From Acidimicrobiaceae bacterium (GTDB taxonomy: Bacteria; Actinomycetota; Acidimicrobiia; Acidimicrobiales; RAAP-2), in assembly GCA_003162395.1 (NCBI GenBank), contig PMON01000076.1, positions 1 through 60,127 of the forward strand: DNA of 60,127 nucleotides, in the 5' to 3' direction. The position numbers were made by a program, and so were the translations under genes. Position 1 is the stretch's first letter, and each line of letters starts with the position of its first letter. Under the pieces are notes generated by a model that was not told where the DNA came from, did not search any database, and saw only the letters and a program-made list of their open reading frames with translations. This document shows positions 33,592-43,499 of this stretch, piece by piece.

Positions 33592-35210
33592 TCGCTCACC
33601 GACCAGCCATCGACGGATCGCGCCGTCGACGACCACGCGGCGACCTGGTCGTCGTGGGTGGCGACCAGCACGGCGGCACGGGTGTCATCGAGCGCGCGCA
33701 GGACGACGCTGACCGCGTCTCGATCGAGCCCGGCCGTGGGCTCGTCGAGGACGAAGCAGTCGGGGCGTCCAGCGAGGAGTCGCGCGAGCGCGAGCCGCCG
33801 CCGCTCGCCGCCCGACAGGTCCATGGCCCTCGGGCCGATGACCGCGTCGAGGCCACCTCGGTCCTCGAGGACGTCGGCGAGGCCAACGCGCTCGATCGCG
33901 GCCCGCAGGTCGGCCTCATGGATGCCCCGCCCAACGTCGAGCACGTCTCGCACGCGGCCCTCGAGCAGCGTCGGGGTGGCCGAGAGCCACGCGAGCCGCT
34001 CGCGAAGCGATGCCTCCTCGAGGTCACCGACGTCGACCCCGTCGAGCGAAATCGTCCCGCCGGCGGGCTGCTCCAGCCGCGAGGCGACCGCGAGCAGGGA
34101 CGACTTGCCGGACCCTGTCGGACCGAGGACCGACACCGTGCTCGCCGGCGCCGCCACGAGGCTCACCCCGCGGAGGAGCACGGGTCCATCCGCCCCGGCA
34201 GTGACGTCGACCTCGCGAAGCTCGAGGTCCCCCCGCCGTGCGCGCGTCGTGCCGTTGCTGACCGGCTCTGCGAGGGAGCCCAGCCGCTCGGCTGCGCCCG
34301 CGACGGCCCCGAGCGAGTCGAGCAAGGCGGGGATCCCGACCAGCAGCTCGGTGCAGGCCAGCGTCGCGAGCACCACGCCAGCCGCGAGACCGGGGTGCGA
34401 CGTCGGCAGTCGGGCCGCGGCGACGGCGGTGAGCAGCGAGGCGCCACCTGCGAAGCCCGCGACGACGCACAGCATGGAGGCTGACGCCGCTCGCCGCGCG
34501 GCAAGGTGATCGGCTCGATCAACGAGCGCGGTCGTGGCCGCCGCGTGCCGCGAGCTCGCGCCGAGTGCGGCGAGTGACCCGGCGGCATGGGTGAACTCGA
34601 CGACTCGCGCGGCGACGCTGCCGCGAAGTCGCGCTTCTTCGACTCCGAGCTCCACGGCGCGCCGTGCGCGTCTCGCCGCGAGCGTGACGACGAGCACGGT
34701 CGCTATGGCGAGACCCGCACCGGCGAGGGGGACGGCGATCGCGATGAGCACAGACGCCGCGAGGAGGGCCAGCACCGAGGACGCCGCGGGGACGAGGACG
34801 CTGACCCACATGTCCTGGAGGCGATCGGTGTCCTCGAGGCACCGTGCGAGGAGGTCGCCCGTCCTCGCGGCGGCAAGGCGCGAGGGTGACCACGTCGCCA
34901 CGCTCTCCAAGAGCCATGTACGCCATCCGCTGAGACCGCCAAGCCCGAGATCGTGTGCGGCGACGCGCTCTGCGTGTCGCAATGGTGCACGGAGGAACGC
35001 GACGACCTCGACGGCGACGAGCAGCCCGACGACAGTCGAGAGACCAGGCCGCATCGACGACCACGTCAGGAGGCCGGTTGCTCCGCCGACGAGCGCGATG
35101 CCCGCCAGCTGTGCAATCGCGCCACACAGGACCGCTCGCACGACCACCCGGCGAGCCGGCGCACCCCGTTGCAGCGTGGTCGTGAGCAGCACGGAGGGTC
35201 CTGTCGTCAC
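33588..35210 (-). CDS. ABC transporter, fused permease/ATPase, CydC-like
   Basis: A 540-residue half-transporter. Six hydrophobic helices span residues 20-285. The ATPase has Walker [14 protein letters not shown], signature [17 protein letters not shown], Walker [13 protein letters not shown] and H-loop VLVATHDDQ, all intact. The helical part and the partner gene fit the CydDC thiol-reductant exporter family, which exports glutathione or cysteine in proteobacteria and is needed for cytochrome bd. No cydAB genes are in the window, so the name is provisional. It is the last gene of a five-gene operon; its ATG overlaps the upstream stop (ATGA). Confidence 0.82.
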   Translation of the reverse strand: MTTGPSVLLTTTLQRGAPARRVVVRAVLCGAIAQLAGIALVGGATGLLTWSSMRPGLSTVVGLLVAVEVVAFLRAPLRHAERVAAHDLGLGGLSGWRTWLLESVATWSPSRLAAARTGDLLARCLEDTDRLQDMWVSVLVPAASSVLALLAASVLIAIAVPLAGAGLAIATVLVVTLAARRARRAVELGVEEARLRGSVAARVVEFTHAAGSLAALGASSRHAAATTALVDRADHLAARRAASASMLCVVAGFAGGASLLTAVAAARLPTSHPGLAAGVVLATLACTELLVGIPALLDSLGAVAGAAERLGSLAEPVSNGTTRARRGDLELREVDVTAGADGPVLLRGVSLVAAPASTVSVLGPTGSGKSSLLAVASRLEQPAGGTISLDGVDVGDLEEASLRERLAWLSATPTLLEGRVRDVLDVGRGIHEADLRAAIERVGLADVLEDRGGLDAVIGPRAMDLSGGERRRLALARLLAGRPDCFVLDEPTAGLDRDAVSVVLRALDDTRAAVLVATHDDQVAAWSSTARSVDGWSVSD

Positions 35211-36886
35211 GGGGACACCACGAGCGCGGCGAGGTCAAGTCGCGGCGAGGCAGCCAGCAGCGGTCGATCGTGGGCCACCTCGATGACCGTGCACGACGCG
35301 AGAAAGTCACGCAGGCCTGCGCGAAGCTCGGCGAGCGCGGCGTCGTCCAGGTGCGCGCCGATCTCATCGACGAGCAGCACGCCGGGCTTGCGAAGCACCA
35401 CGCGCGCGAGCGCGAGCCGCGCACGCTCCCCGGCGCTCAGCAGCCGACCTTCCTCGCCGACCTGCTGGTTGAGGCCCTGTGTCGATCGCGCGACGAGCGC
35501 CGAGAGGCCGCATCTCGCGATCACGTCAGCGAGCAGGCCAAGATCAAGCGCCGACTGGCCGAGCTCGAGGTTCTCCCTGATCGAGCCCGAGACCACCAGT
35601 GGCTGCTGGTCGACCACGCCGAACAGCGCGCTGCGTTGGCGTGGCGAGAGACCCACGGGCGTGGCGTTGCCGACTCGCAGATCGCCGCCTGCGACGAGCG
35701 GCGCGCCCATGAGTGCGCGCAGCAAGGTGGACTTTCCCGATCCCGTCGGACCCGTCACCACGAGCCTGCCTGCCGCGGGCACCGTGACGGAGAGGTCCTT
35801 CGTCACAACCGGCCCGCCCGGGGTCGCGATGAGCGCGACGTCGTGGAGCGACACGACCGCAGGTGCCGACGCGATCGCCGGCAACGGTGTTCTGGGCTCG
35901 GGTCGCCGGGGCGCGGCTGCCGCACTCGCCGCGACGAGCATCGAGAGCGCCGCGCGCCCGTCTGCACCGGCGTGGAACGAGGCACCCGCTGCGCGGAGCG
36001 GCGCGAAGACCTCGACGGTCAAGAGCACCGAAGCGAGTGCGTGGCCGAGACCCATCGAGCCGTCCAGCAGCCTGAACCCGTCGACCATTGCCACGAGCCC
36101 GACGGCCGCGCCAGCGAGGACGTCGAGGCTGGTCGCCGACGAAAGGCCGAGGCGCAACGAGCGGCGCGTCGACTCGACCATTCGCGCCGTTGCCGCCGAG
36201 ATCTCGTCCTTGCCGCGCTCGACCGCGCCGAGGGCGCGAAGCTCCACGGCGCCGTCGAGCAGCTCGAGGGCGCGACCACCAAGCGAGCGGAGCCTCGCGA
36301 GCCCGGACTCCGCCTCGGCTGCGGCGCGCCGACCAAGGACGATCATGACGAGGGGCACCACGAGCGCGACCGTCGCCGCGATCCCCGCCGAGAGGGGGTC
36401 GATCAACCCCATGGTGGTGAGGATCACGATCGGCACGAAGATCGCGGCAACCCTCGCGGGCAGGGCGCGAGCCAAGTAGACCCCCACGTCCACGGCGCTG
36501 CGCGCGACGAAGGTGGCAGCGACCCCCGCTCGCACGGGAGCCCCCCGAGCGATGGCGTCGAGCAGCTCGGTCCGAGCGGCGGCCGCGGCCACCGCGGCGG
36601 TCCGCCGCTCCGCGGCCTGCAGCCCGGTTCGCGCGCCGGCTCGAATGAGGACGACCCCGACGACCAGCGCGGCCACGAACAGGACTGAGACCCGGACGTT
36701 GCCGTCGCCGCGTGTCATCGCGACGACGAGCGTCGTGGCGAGCAGCACCGTCGCCACGTTGAGGACCGCGAGCAGCACCTGGAAGAACTCCAGGTCCACG
36801 ACACGCCAGTCACCACCAAGCAGTCGCCGGCGCCACTCGATGAGTTCGCGCCGCGACAGCGCGGGAGAAGCTCCTTCAGCGGCCAT
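35207..36886 (-). CDS. ABC transporter, fused permease/ATPase, CydD-like
   Basis: A 559-residue half-transporter with six helices over residues 30-300. Its ATPase has Walker [14 protein letters not shown], signature LLSAGERARLALARVV, Walker B VLLVDEIGAHLDD and H-loop VIEVAHDRP. The D-loop region reads DEIGAHLD where most relatives have DEPTAHLD; the catalytic Glu is kept. It forms a heterodimer with the CydC-like protein, and the genes overlap as ATGA. The nuclease gene precedes it with a gap of 11 bases. Likely substrate class: small thiols or related metabolites, by family analogy only. Confidence 0.82.
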   Translation of the reverse strand: MAAEGASPALSRRELIEWRRRLLGGDWRVVDLEFFQVLLAVLNVATVLLATTLVVAMTRGDGNVRVSVLFVAALVVGVVLIRAGARTGLQAAERRTAAVAAAAARTELLDAIARGAPVRAGVAATFVARSAVDVGVYLARALPARVAAIFVPIVILTTMGLIDPLSAGIAATVALVVPLVMIVLGRRAAAEAESGLARLRSLGGRALELLDGAVELRALGAVERGKDEISAATARMVESTRRSLRLGLSSATSLDVLAGAAVGLVAMVDGFRLLDGSMGLGHALASVLLTVEVFAPLRAAGASFHAGADGRAALSMLVAASAAAAPRRPEPRTPLPAIASAPAVVSLHDVALIATPGGPVVTKDLSVTVPAAGRLVVTGPTGSGKSTLLRALMGAPLVAGGDLRVGNATPVGLSPRQRSALFGVVDQQPLVVSGSIRENLELGQSALDLGLLADVIARCGLSALVARSTQGLNQQVGEEGRLLSAGERARLALARVVLRKPGVLLVDEIGAHLDDAALAELRAGLRDFLASCTVIEVAHDRPLLAASPRLDLAALVVSP

Positions 36887-36897
36887 GACGAGCGAGC

Positions 36898-38622
36898 CTA
36901 CGAGTCGGCCAGGCGGGCATCCTCGACGTGGGGGAGATCGTGCGCCGGACCTTCCAGCCAGTCACGGAGCGACCTCGTCGCGAGGCAGTCGTCCTCGTTG
37001 TAGGCGAGGATCCTCGCGGTCGCGGCTCGCGCCAGCACCTCGTCGTCGCCGAGGGCGTCCTCGTACCAGGCCATCGACGCCTCGCCGCTCGGTGCCTCGT
37101 CGCGCCACGAGAAGCCCGCGGCCGACGCCACCACCTTGAGGCCGGCGGGCCCAGCGGTCTGGATCTGGGTCGTGACGAGCTCGTGGACGTCGATCAGCGG
37201 AGCCCCGATCACCGCGTCGAGCTCCGCGGTCGTCGGCAGACCGAGCACGCCCGAGGACATCGCCCGCCGCACTTGGGCAAGCTCGGCGTGCTCCCAGAAG
37301 CAGTAGAGCCCCACGGTCCTGCCCGCGGCGAGCACCGCGTCGACGGTCGCGGCGAGCCAGTCGAAGAACGCGACGAACAGCTCGGCCTCCGACGCCGTGG
37401 TCAGCCGTCCCCACTCGGCGAACGAGCGGTAGCCGTCCTCGATCCCTGCGACCTCGCGTCGCGACGTGATGAAGGCGCCCCACAGGTAGGTCACGTTGTT
37501 GTAGCTCTCCATGTCGAAGTCGATCTCGACATCACGTCGTCGTGCGTCGAGTGACTCGGCGTCCACGAGCCGCAGCAGCGAGCCGCTCACCTCGACTCGT
37601 GCCCGGCGCACGAGTCGAGCAGCGTCGTGCACCTGTCGGCCGAGTGCAATGCCGCTCGGCGTTTGTGCGTTGCTTGGCTCATCGCGTGTCGCGACGCCGT
37701 GGGCAACCTCTTCCAGGCTGATCGCAGCGAGCTGGCGCCGAGTCGAGATGCCGACGGCCCGGAGCAGCGTCTGGTCGGGGCCGTCGGTGAATCGCACCAG
37801 ACTGACGTCGTCGGTCGCGGCCAGCGTCGCATGGCAGAACACGCGATAGGGGCAGGACTCGCACTCGCGGTGCCACCACGACGCCCCCGGGCGAGGCAGG
37901 TCAGGCTCGGCGTTGCGCGCCTCGGTCGCGGCCAGTAGTGCGACCCGCTCGGCGAACCTCGCGTCGTAGAGGGCCAGTGCCGAGCTCGCCTCGTCCACCG
38001 CGTCGTCAAGCGCGAACCACCACAGTGTCGAGCCTCGATCCACGATTCCCGCGAACGGACGCGCCGCGCCCGCCGCGCCGAGCGACTCGAGGTGCCGGTG
38101 GTGGTGGGCAAGACGGAGGAGGTCGACTCGCCAGGCGCCCCCCTTTCGGAGTCGACGCCCCGTGCGCGCCGTGGCTTCGGCGAGCAGCGGTGTCGCGAGC
38201 TCGGAGGCGAGGAATGACCCGGTGCCCTCGTTCGTCACGAAGTGGTTGTGGACGTCGACGGGTAGCCAGCTCGTCGACGCGCCGTCCCGGCGCGCAACCA
38301 GGAAGGACGGCGCGCCGTGTCGCCGACCGACGACGTCTCGTGGCAGCGACGGCGACACAATGAGGTCGAGGTCATCCGACGCGATGGCCTCGAGCGTCCG
38401 TGCGGTGTCACGGGCCGCGTCGGTGGCTCGCTCGGCATGCAGCTCGAGCAGCGACTGGGCGACGGAGCGACGATGGGCCCCCGCCGCCTCGGTGCGCCGC
38501 AGCACCGCCTCGTCGCGCTCGACGGTTCGTTGCACCGCCTCGACGGTGTCGTGCTCCAGCACCAGGCGGAAGGTGCAGCGTGCGGCGGCACCCGCGTCGA
38601 GCGTGGAGGACGACTCCGTCAT
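36898..38622 (-). CDS. TM0106-type RecB-like nuclease with RNase H-like C-terminal domain
   Basis: A 574-residue protein. The middle has a PD-(D/E)XK/RecB-like part with the Cys cluster CESCPYRVFCH, which could bind a metal or Fe-S centre. The C-terminal half is a DEDD-type exonuclease-like domain: VEIDFDMESYNN (first acidic pair), YCFWEHAELAQVRRA, and ILAYNEDDCLATRSLRDWL (conserved YNEDD). This two-domain order is that of the TM0106 family, proposed to act in DNA or RNA processing with unknown biology. It is encoded inside an ABC-transporter operon, overlapping the upstream exporter as ATGA. The link is unexplained. Confidence 0.82.
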   Translation of the reverse strand: MTESSSTLDAGAAARCTFRLVLEHDTVEAVQRTVERDEAVLRRTEAAGAHRRSVAQSLLELHAERATDAARDTARTLEAIASDDLDLIVSPSLPRDVVGRRHGAPSFLVARRDGASTSWLPVDVHNHFVTNEGTGSFLASELATPLLAEATARTGRRLRKGGAWRVDLLRLAHHHRHLESLGAAGAARPFAGIVDRGSTLWWFALDDAVDEASSALALYDARFAERVALLAATEARNAEPDLPRPGASWWHRECESCPYRVFCHATLAATDDVSLVRFTDGPDQTLLRAVGISTRRQLAAISLEEVAHGVATRDEPSNAQTPSGIALGRQVHDAARLVRRARVEVSGSLLRLVDAESLDARRRDVEIDFDMESYNNVTYLWGAFITSRREVAGIEDGYRSFAEWGRLTTASEAELFVAFFDWLAATVDAVLAAGRTVGLYCFWEHAELAQVRRAMSSGVLGLPTTAELDAVIGAPLIDVHELVTTQIQTAGPAGLKVVASAAGFSWRDEAPSGEASMAWYEDALGDDEVLARAATARILAYNEDDCLATRSLRDWLEGPAHDLPHVEDARLADS

Positions 38623-40385
38623 GGCTGCAGGACCACGTCGCCGCCATGATCGTTCCGCCAGGATGCCCAGAGCGCGGCGTACTCGCCGTCGCTCGACAAC
38701 AGCTCTTCGTGCGTCCCAAGCTCGATGATCATGCCGTCGGCCACGACGGCCACGCGGTCGGCGTCATGGGCCGTGTGGAGCCGGTGCGCGATCGCGACGA
38801 CGGTGCGCCCGGCAAGGACTGCCGACAGCGATCGCTCGAGATGCCTGGCGGCGCGCGGGTCGAGAAGGCTCGTCGCCTCGTCGAGCACCAAAGTGTGCGG
38901 ATCGACGAGGACCAGTCGCGCCAGGGCCAGCTGCTGTGCCTGGGAGGGCGACAAGGCGAATCCGGTCGAGCCGAGCTCGGTCTCAAGTCCCTCGGGGAGC
39001 TGCTCGGCCCACTCGAGGGCGTCGACGGCCTCGAGCGCGGCGCGCAGCTCAGCGAGCGAGGCGTCGGGCTTGGCGAGCCGGAGGTTGTCGGCAACAGTGC
39101 CGATGAAGACATGGTGCTCTTGGGTCACGAGCGCGACGTGCCCCCGGAGGTCGTCGAGTTCGAGGTCGACGAGCTGCACGCCGCCGACCTCGACCGAACC
39201 GGTTCGCGGTCGGTCGACGCCAGCGAGGAGGCGTCCGAGCGTCGACTTGCCGGCCCCGGAGGGCCCGACGACCGCGACCCGCTCACCTCGCGCGAGACCG
39301 AGCGTCACGCCCCGCAGCACGTCGTGGCCCTCGCGGTAGGCGTAGCGGACGTCCCGGGCCTCGATTCGCTCGTCCACGGGCGTCTCGCCCGTCGGGGCGC
39401 GATCGTCCTCCACGAAGGCGACGCCGATCAGCCTTGCCATCGACGTTGAGCCGACCTGCAGCTCGTCCAGCCACGAGATCACCCGGTCAACGGGGTCCAT
39501 GAGGGCGACCGCGTAGATGGTGTCGGCCGTCGCCGCGCCGATCCCGATCACGTGGTGATAGGCGAGGATCCCGCTCCACAGCAGCGTGGTCGCGACGGCC
39601 AGCGTGTAGGCGAACTCGACTGACGGGAACCAGCGCAGGCGGAGCGCGAGCGTGTACATCTCGGCGTCGTACGCCTCGCCGAGGTCGGCATCGACCCGAC
39701 GTGACTGGCGGTTTGAGAGTCGCAGCGCATCGATGGTCTTGGCGCCATCGACGGTCTCTGAGATCGTGCCGGACATCGTCGCGTAGGCAGCGCGCTCTCG
39801 CAAGTATCCAGCTGGCGCGTACCGGAGGTATCGGCGCGTCGAAAGGTACAGGATTGGCACGGCCGCGAAGACGCCCAGCGAGGCGAGGGGGGCGACGATC
39901 ACCATCGCGACGAAGGTGAGTGCTGCGGTGAGCAGTGCGACCATCCACTCGGGTGCCGCGAAGCGCACCGTCCGCGACAACGCGTCCATGTCGTTCGTGG
40001 TGCGGCTCAGCAGATCGCCGGTGCCGGCGCGCTCGACCGTCGAGAGCGGCAGGCCGAGCACGTGGCCGAGGAACTCCTCGCGCAAGCGAGCGAAGACGGT
40101 CTCGCCGAAGACGTAGCTCCGCCGACGCGACAGAAAGGTGAAGACGCTTTGGATCACCGCGGCGCCGAACAGGGCTCCGACGAGCACGTCGGCGCGACCG
40201 ACCGTCAGTTGCTTGTACTGGATGTCATTCGTCAGCTGGCCGATCACCCATGGGCCGACAAGGCCAGCCACCGCGGCCAGCGCGTACAGCGAGAGCATCC
40301 GGACGAGATCGCGCCGGTAGCTACGGGCAAGCCCCATGCCGTGCGAGCGGACCTGGTCCGAGGACGCGATCGGGAGCATGCTCAT
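38619..40385 (-). CDS. ABC exporter half-transporter with intact Walker motifs and altered signature
   Basis: A 588-residue protein from ATG 40385 (ATGA with the upstream gene). Six helices span residues 20-310. The ATPase has Walker A VAVVGPSGAGKSTLGRLL, Walker B TLVLDEATSLLD and H-loop VVAIAHRLH, all intact. The signature reads FALSPSQAQQLALARL, so the canonical LSGGQ is LSPSQ. In heterodimeric exporters a subunit like this contributes the catalytic Walker site, and its partner supplies the good signature. The partner upstream has exactly that complement. The heterodimer would export an unknown lipid, peptide or drug. Confidence 0.85.
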   Translation of the reverse strand: MSMLPIASSDQVRSHGMGLARSYRRDLVRMLSLYALAAVAGLVGPWVIGQLTNDIQYKQLTVGRADVLVGALFGAAVIQSVFTFLSRRRSYVFGETVFARLREEFLGHVLGLPLSTVERAGTGDLLSRTTNDMDALSRTVRFAAPEWMVALLTAALTFVAMVIVAPLASLGVFAAVPILYLSTRRYLRYAPAGYLRERAAYATMSGTISETVDGAKTIDALRLSNRQSRRVDADLGEAYDAEMYTLALRLRWFPSVEFAYTLAVATTLLWSGILAYHHVIGIGAATADTIYAVALMDPVDRVISWLDELQVGSTSMARLIGVAFVEDDRAPTGETPVDERIEARDVRYAYREGHDVLRGVTLGLARGERVAVVGPSGAGKSTLGRLLAGVDRPRTGSVEVGGVQLVDLELDDLRGHVALVTQEHHVFIGTVADNLRLAKPDASLAELRAALEAVDALEWAEQLPEGLETELGSTGFALSPSQAQQLALARLVLVDPHTLVLDEATSLLDPRAARHLERSLSAVLAGRTVVAIAHRLHTAHDADRVAVVADGMIIELGTHEELLSSDGEYAALWASWRNDHGGDVVLQP

Positions 40386-42106
40386 GCGTCGTTCCCCCGC
40401 AAGATGAGCGCGCGGTAGGAGGGCACCGAGTCGAGCAGCTCGCGGTGCGGCCCGGCCGCGACAATTGACCCGTCCACGATGAACACGACCTGATCCGCGC
40501 GCTCCAAGAGGAGCGGACTCGTCGTGGCGATGACCGTGCCGTTGCAACCTCGAGCTTCACGGAGCCGACTCGCGATGCGACCTTCCGTATGAGTGTCCAC
40601 CGCCGAGGTGGGCTCCACAAGGACAAGGAACTCAGGGTCCATGAGGAGGACCCGAGTGAGCGCCAGCCGTTGGCGCTGGCCACCCGAGAAGCTGCGCCCA
40701 CGTTCCTCGACGTCCGTGTCGAGGCCGTTCGAGAGCGCATCGAGCACGTCCTCGGCGCTCGCGTGCCCGATAGCCGTGAGAATCTCGGCGTCGCTGAACC
40801 GCGCGTGCGGCGCCAGCTCCTCTCGTAGGGGTCCGGTGAAGAGCCTCGGCTCGACGTCGCTGACGACGACGCGCGTGCGAACCTCCTCGAGATCGAGATC
40901 CTCGAGGGCCACACCACCGAGCGACGCAGCGCTGCGCGCTGACGGACCCGGTGGCGCGAAGCGACCGAGACGGTCCGCGATTGCCTGTGCTTCTTCCGGG
41001 GTCTCGGTGACGAGTGCCGTGACCTGTCCGCCGGCTGCGGCGAATCCCGAAGCCGGATCGAGCAGCGATCCGCCGACCCGCGGCGACGACGCCGGCTCGG
41101 AGGGTGTCGAGGTCCACGGCTGGACGGCGAGGACCGCGATCACCTTGCGTGCGCCAACCAGTCCGCGAGTTGCCGCGATGATGCCCTCGATCCCGGTGCG
41201 CAGCGGCATGGTGAGGAACGCGCTTAGTCCGTAGAACGTGATCATCTGCTGGGCCCCGAGTGACTTCCCGACGACGAGTCGCGCCGTGAGAATGGTGACG
41301 GCGGCGACCAGCATCGACGGCAAGAGCACCTGTCCGGACTCGAGCAGCGCCTGGGGTGAGGCGACCTTGTTGCCGGCGAGCCGGACCACGTCGCTTCTCG
41401 CTCGGTAGCGGCCCAGGAACTCCTCTTCGCCGCCGACACCCCGCAGTATGCGAAGACCCGCAACCGTGTCGGCACCGAGAGCAGTGAGCTTCCCGACGAC
41501 CTCGCGTTGCACGGCCTGGGTCGAGTGCAGCGGGCGCATCAGGGGCACGGTGAGGACCATGAGGATGGGGACACCCAGGAGCACAATGACACCGAGCATG
41601 ACGTTGGACGCGAAGAGGAACCCCGCGATCACGAGCCACGAGACGACGGCCCCGGCGAATCGCGCCGAGACGTCGAACATCCCACCGACCCGGATCGCGT
41701 CGGACGCGACCGTGTTGACGACGTCGCCTGAGGGAATGGCCGCCGGCAGCGCAGGGCCCGTCGCAGCAGCGTGACGGCCGAGGAGCTGGATCGATCGATA
41801 CGACGCCTCGAGCCAGTTCGTCACGGCGTAGCGGTGGCGCATCCTCCCGCTGAACGCCTGGAGACAGCCGAGGCCAACAACGACGCCCGACCAGACCAGC
41901 AGAGTGCCAAGTCGCTGGTACAGGACCCCGCTGCCGATGGCATCGCCGATCGCGACGAACACCAGGAGCTGGGAGACCATCCACAGGATGCCAAAGAAGG
42001 TCCCGCCGGCAAGCTCGCGCCATTGGAGCCTGGCGAGCCACAGGACGTAGCGAATGGGGGACCGCAGATCAGGGGTGCCAGGGTCCTCCTCTGGCAGGCG
42101 ACGCAT
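40382..42106 (-). CDS. ABC exporter half-transporter with degenerate Walker A, Walker B and H-loop
   Basis: A 574-residue protein from ATG 42106, the first gene of the operon. Six helices span residues 30-310. Where Walker A should be, the sequence is GGQVTALVTETPEEAQAI, with no GxxGxGKS. Walker B is FLVLVEPTSAVD, with the Asp replaced by Val. The H-loop is VIATTSPLLL, with no His. The signature FSGGQRQRLALTR is canonical. The subunit cannot hydrolyse ATP at its own Walker site but can complete the partner's site, as in asymmetric heterodimeric exporters. The lesions are balanced by the altered signature in the partner, so this looks functional and not decayed. Confidence 0.85.
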   Translation of the reverse strand: MRRLPEEDPGTPDLRSPIRYVLWLARLQWRELAGGTFFGILWMVSQLLVFVAIGDAIGSGVLYQRLGTLLVWSGVVVGLGCLQAFSGRMRHRYAVTNWLEASYRSIQLLGRHAAATGPALPAAIPSGDVVNTVASDAIRVGGMFDVSARFAGAVVSWLVIAGFLFASNVMLGVIVLLGVPILMVLTVPLMRPLHSTQAVQREVVGKLTALGADTVAGLRILRGVGGEEEFLGRYRARSDVVRLAGNKVASPQALLESGQVLLPSMLVAAVTILTARLVVGKSLGAQQMITFYGLSAFLTMPLRTGIEGIIAATRGLVGARKVIAVLAVQPWTSTPSEPASSPRVGGSLLDPASGFAAAGGQVTALVTETPEEAQAIADRLGRFAPPGPSARSAASLGGVALEDLDLEEVRTRVVVSDVEPRLFTGPLREELAPHARFSDAEILTAIGHASAEDVLDALSNGLDTDVEERGRSFSGGQRQRLALTRVLLMDPEFLVLVEPTSAVDTHTEGRIASRLREARGCNGTVIATTSPLLLERADQVVFIVDGSIVAAGPHRELLDSVPSYRALILRGNDA

Positions 42107-42738
42107 TTACACAACGCTACCGCGAAGTGGCGTCATCTCGGGGTCGACTCGCAAGCCACGCCGGCGCTCGGCGGCCGCACGGTGAATCGGCTCGTCGATT
42201 CGACTAAGGCACGTCACGCGACCGCCTTGCGTCCGTACGACGCCGCGGAGGTGGCGCCACGCGGCGCGCAAGGTGAGCCGCGGCGCGCGGATGGCGCAAA
42301 ATGAGCACAACGCTGGCGCTTCGAAATCGTGCAAGGCCAGCCCTGGTTGCAGACCTCTGACGCCAATGTGGTTCGTCAGGTAGATCGCCATTTGCGAGAT
42401 CTGTCGGTGTACATCGAAAACCATTCGGATCTGTGGGCGAAGTCGATGGACGCAGATTGGACTCGAAAAGTGCCCGAGGGCGGACCTGGAAACCGACGCG
42501 ACGGGGATGGCGAGGTGTGACGAGGGGAGTGTGAGCTCCTGCTCGTCACACGTGGTTTTGCCGTCTCTGCATGGTGTTTTACCCCCACGCGGTGACCGTG
42601 AGTCGTTCGATGTCCTTCCGTGCGCGATCCCTTCGAGGATCGAAACATGGAGATGACACACCGCGTTCATACTTCGCTTGATCTCACTGGACGGAAATGA
42701 CGATGTCAGTTAGAGTCACCTTTCGCGGAGGAGGATGA
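42107..42738. other. Long intergenic region between the ABC operon and a small secreted-protein gene
   Basis: The 632 bases are less GC-rich than their surroundings, particularly 42330-42740. They should contain the promoter of the minus-strand ABC operon and that of the small gene at 42739. A plus-strand frame at 42329-42520 (63 codons from GTG) has a natural-looking composition but no recognisable family, ribosome-binding site or neighbour support. I see no tRNA, repeat or clear promoter hexamers. Confidence 0.4.
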
Positions 42739-42978
42739 GTGTCAATTCGAGTGATTGCGAGTGTCGGCGTGATGCTCAGCGTCGCAATGACATCGTTCTC
42801 GATCTATCTCGGAGTCATTGAGCACTCTTACGCTCCCGTGCAGACGAGTAGGTACTCCATCCCCTCCCTCAAGGGTCGCACGACGCAGTGCATGCAGTAC
42901 CACGTCCTCGCGAGCACGACTTCCACCGTCGCCCCTGGTACGGCGAGGGTCGTGGAGTGCGGCGGCACCTCTAAGTAG
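42739..42978 (+). CDS. Small secreted or membrane-anchored protein
   Basis: GTG 42739 is preceded by GGAGGAGG at about 42727-42734, a strong ribosome-binding site, which argues that this 79-residue frame is used. Residues 3-27 (RVIASVGVMLSVAMTSFSIYLGV) form a signal or anchor helix. The remaining 50 residues are polar with two Cys (TTQCMQYH, VVECGG) that could pair. No family was recognised. It is less GC-rich than its neighbours and stands alone. Confidence 0.5.
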   Translation: MSIRVIASVGVMLSVAMTSFSIYLGVIEHSYAPVQTSRYSIPSLKGRTTQCMQYHVLASTTSTVAPGTARVVECGGTSK

Positions 42979-43499
42979 CTGTTCGCGCCCGCCAACCGCT
43001 GGCGAATGCCAGCCAGCGTCGCGGCGCCGTCGGCACATCTGGCGTCCCCTGGGCTCCGGTGGCCCGATGTGCACGATGTGGATCGATCGCTGCAACGCAA
43101 TAGTCCCGCACCAAGTCCCAGACGCCGATCTCGCCGTCGCTGCGGCGGCACCGCTCAGTCCCGCGCGTGAGCACGGGGTGCCGTGGCTAGGCCAACCTGC
43201 GACGTCTCAGCAGGGCCGAATCGCGGGCTCAAGCGCGACCTTGGCGCAAGGATGAGAATGGCACGCAGCACTCGAAGGTCTCGGTGTTCGCAGAGGAGCC
43301 CGGCGGCGCCGTACGACACGTCTGCACCGGCTCAGAGAGCTCGGTGACCAGGTCCTGAGCGCGGCATCGACCCCCTCTGTCCCACGTGGCAGCTGGCTCG
43401 ATCTCACCGCGCAGGTCAGGGAGACTGGTACGCATCGCTCAACTACGAATGGGTTTCCCGCCCGAAGGAGTGCTCGAGCCCACGTAGTATGAGGTTGCC
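42979..43499. other. Gene-free region
   Basis: The 521 bases have several open frames on both strands, but none has a ribosome-binding site, consistent codon bias or recognisable motif. No hairpin or promoter pair stood out. Confidence 0.4.

Noticed and set aside
42329-42520. A 63-codon plus-strand frame in the long intergenic region
   Set aside because: Composition is plausible, but there is no ribosome-binding site and no recognisable motif.
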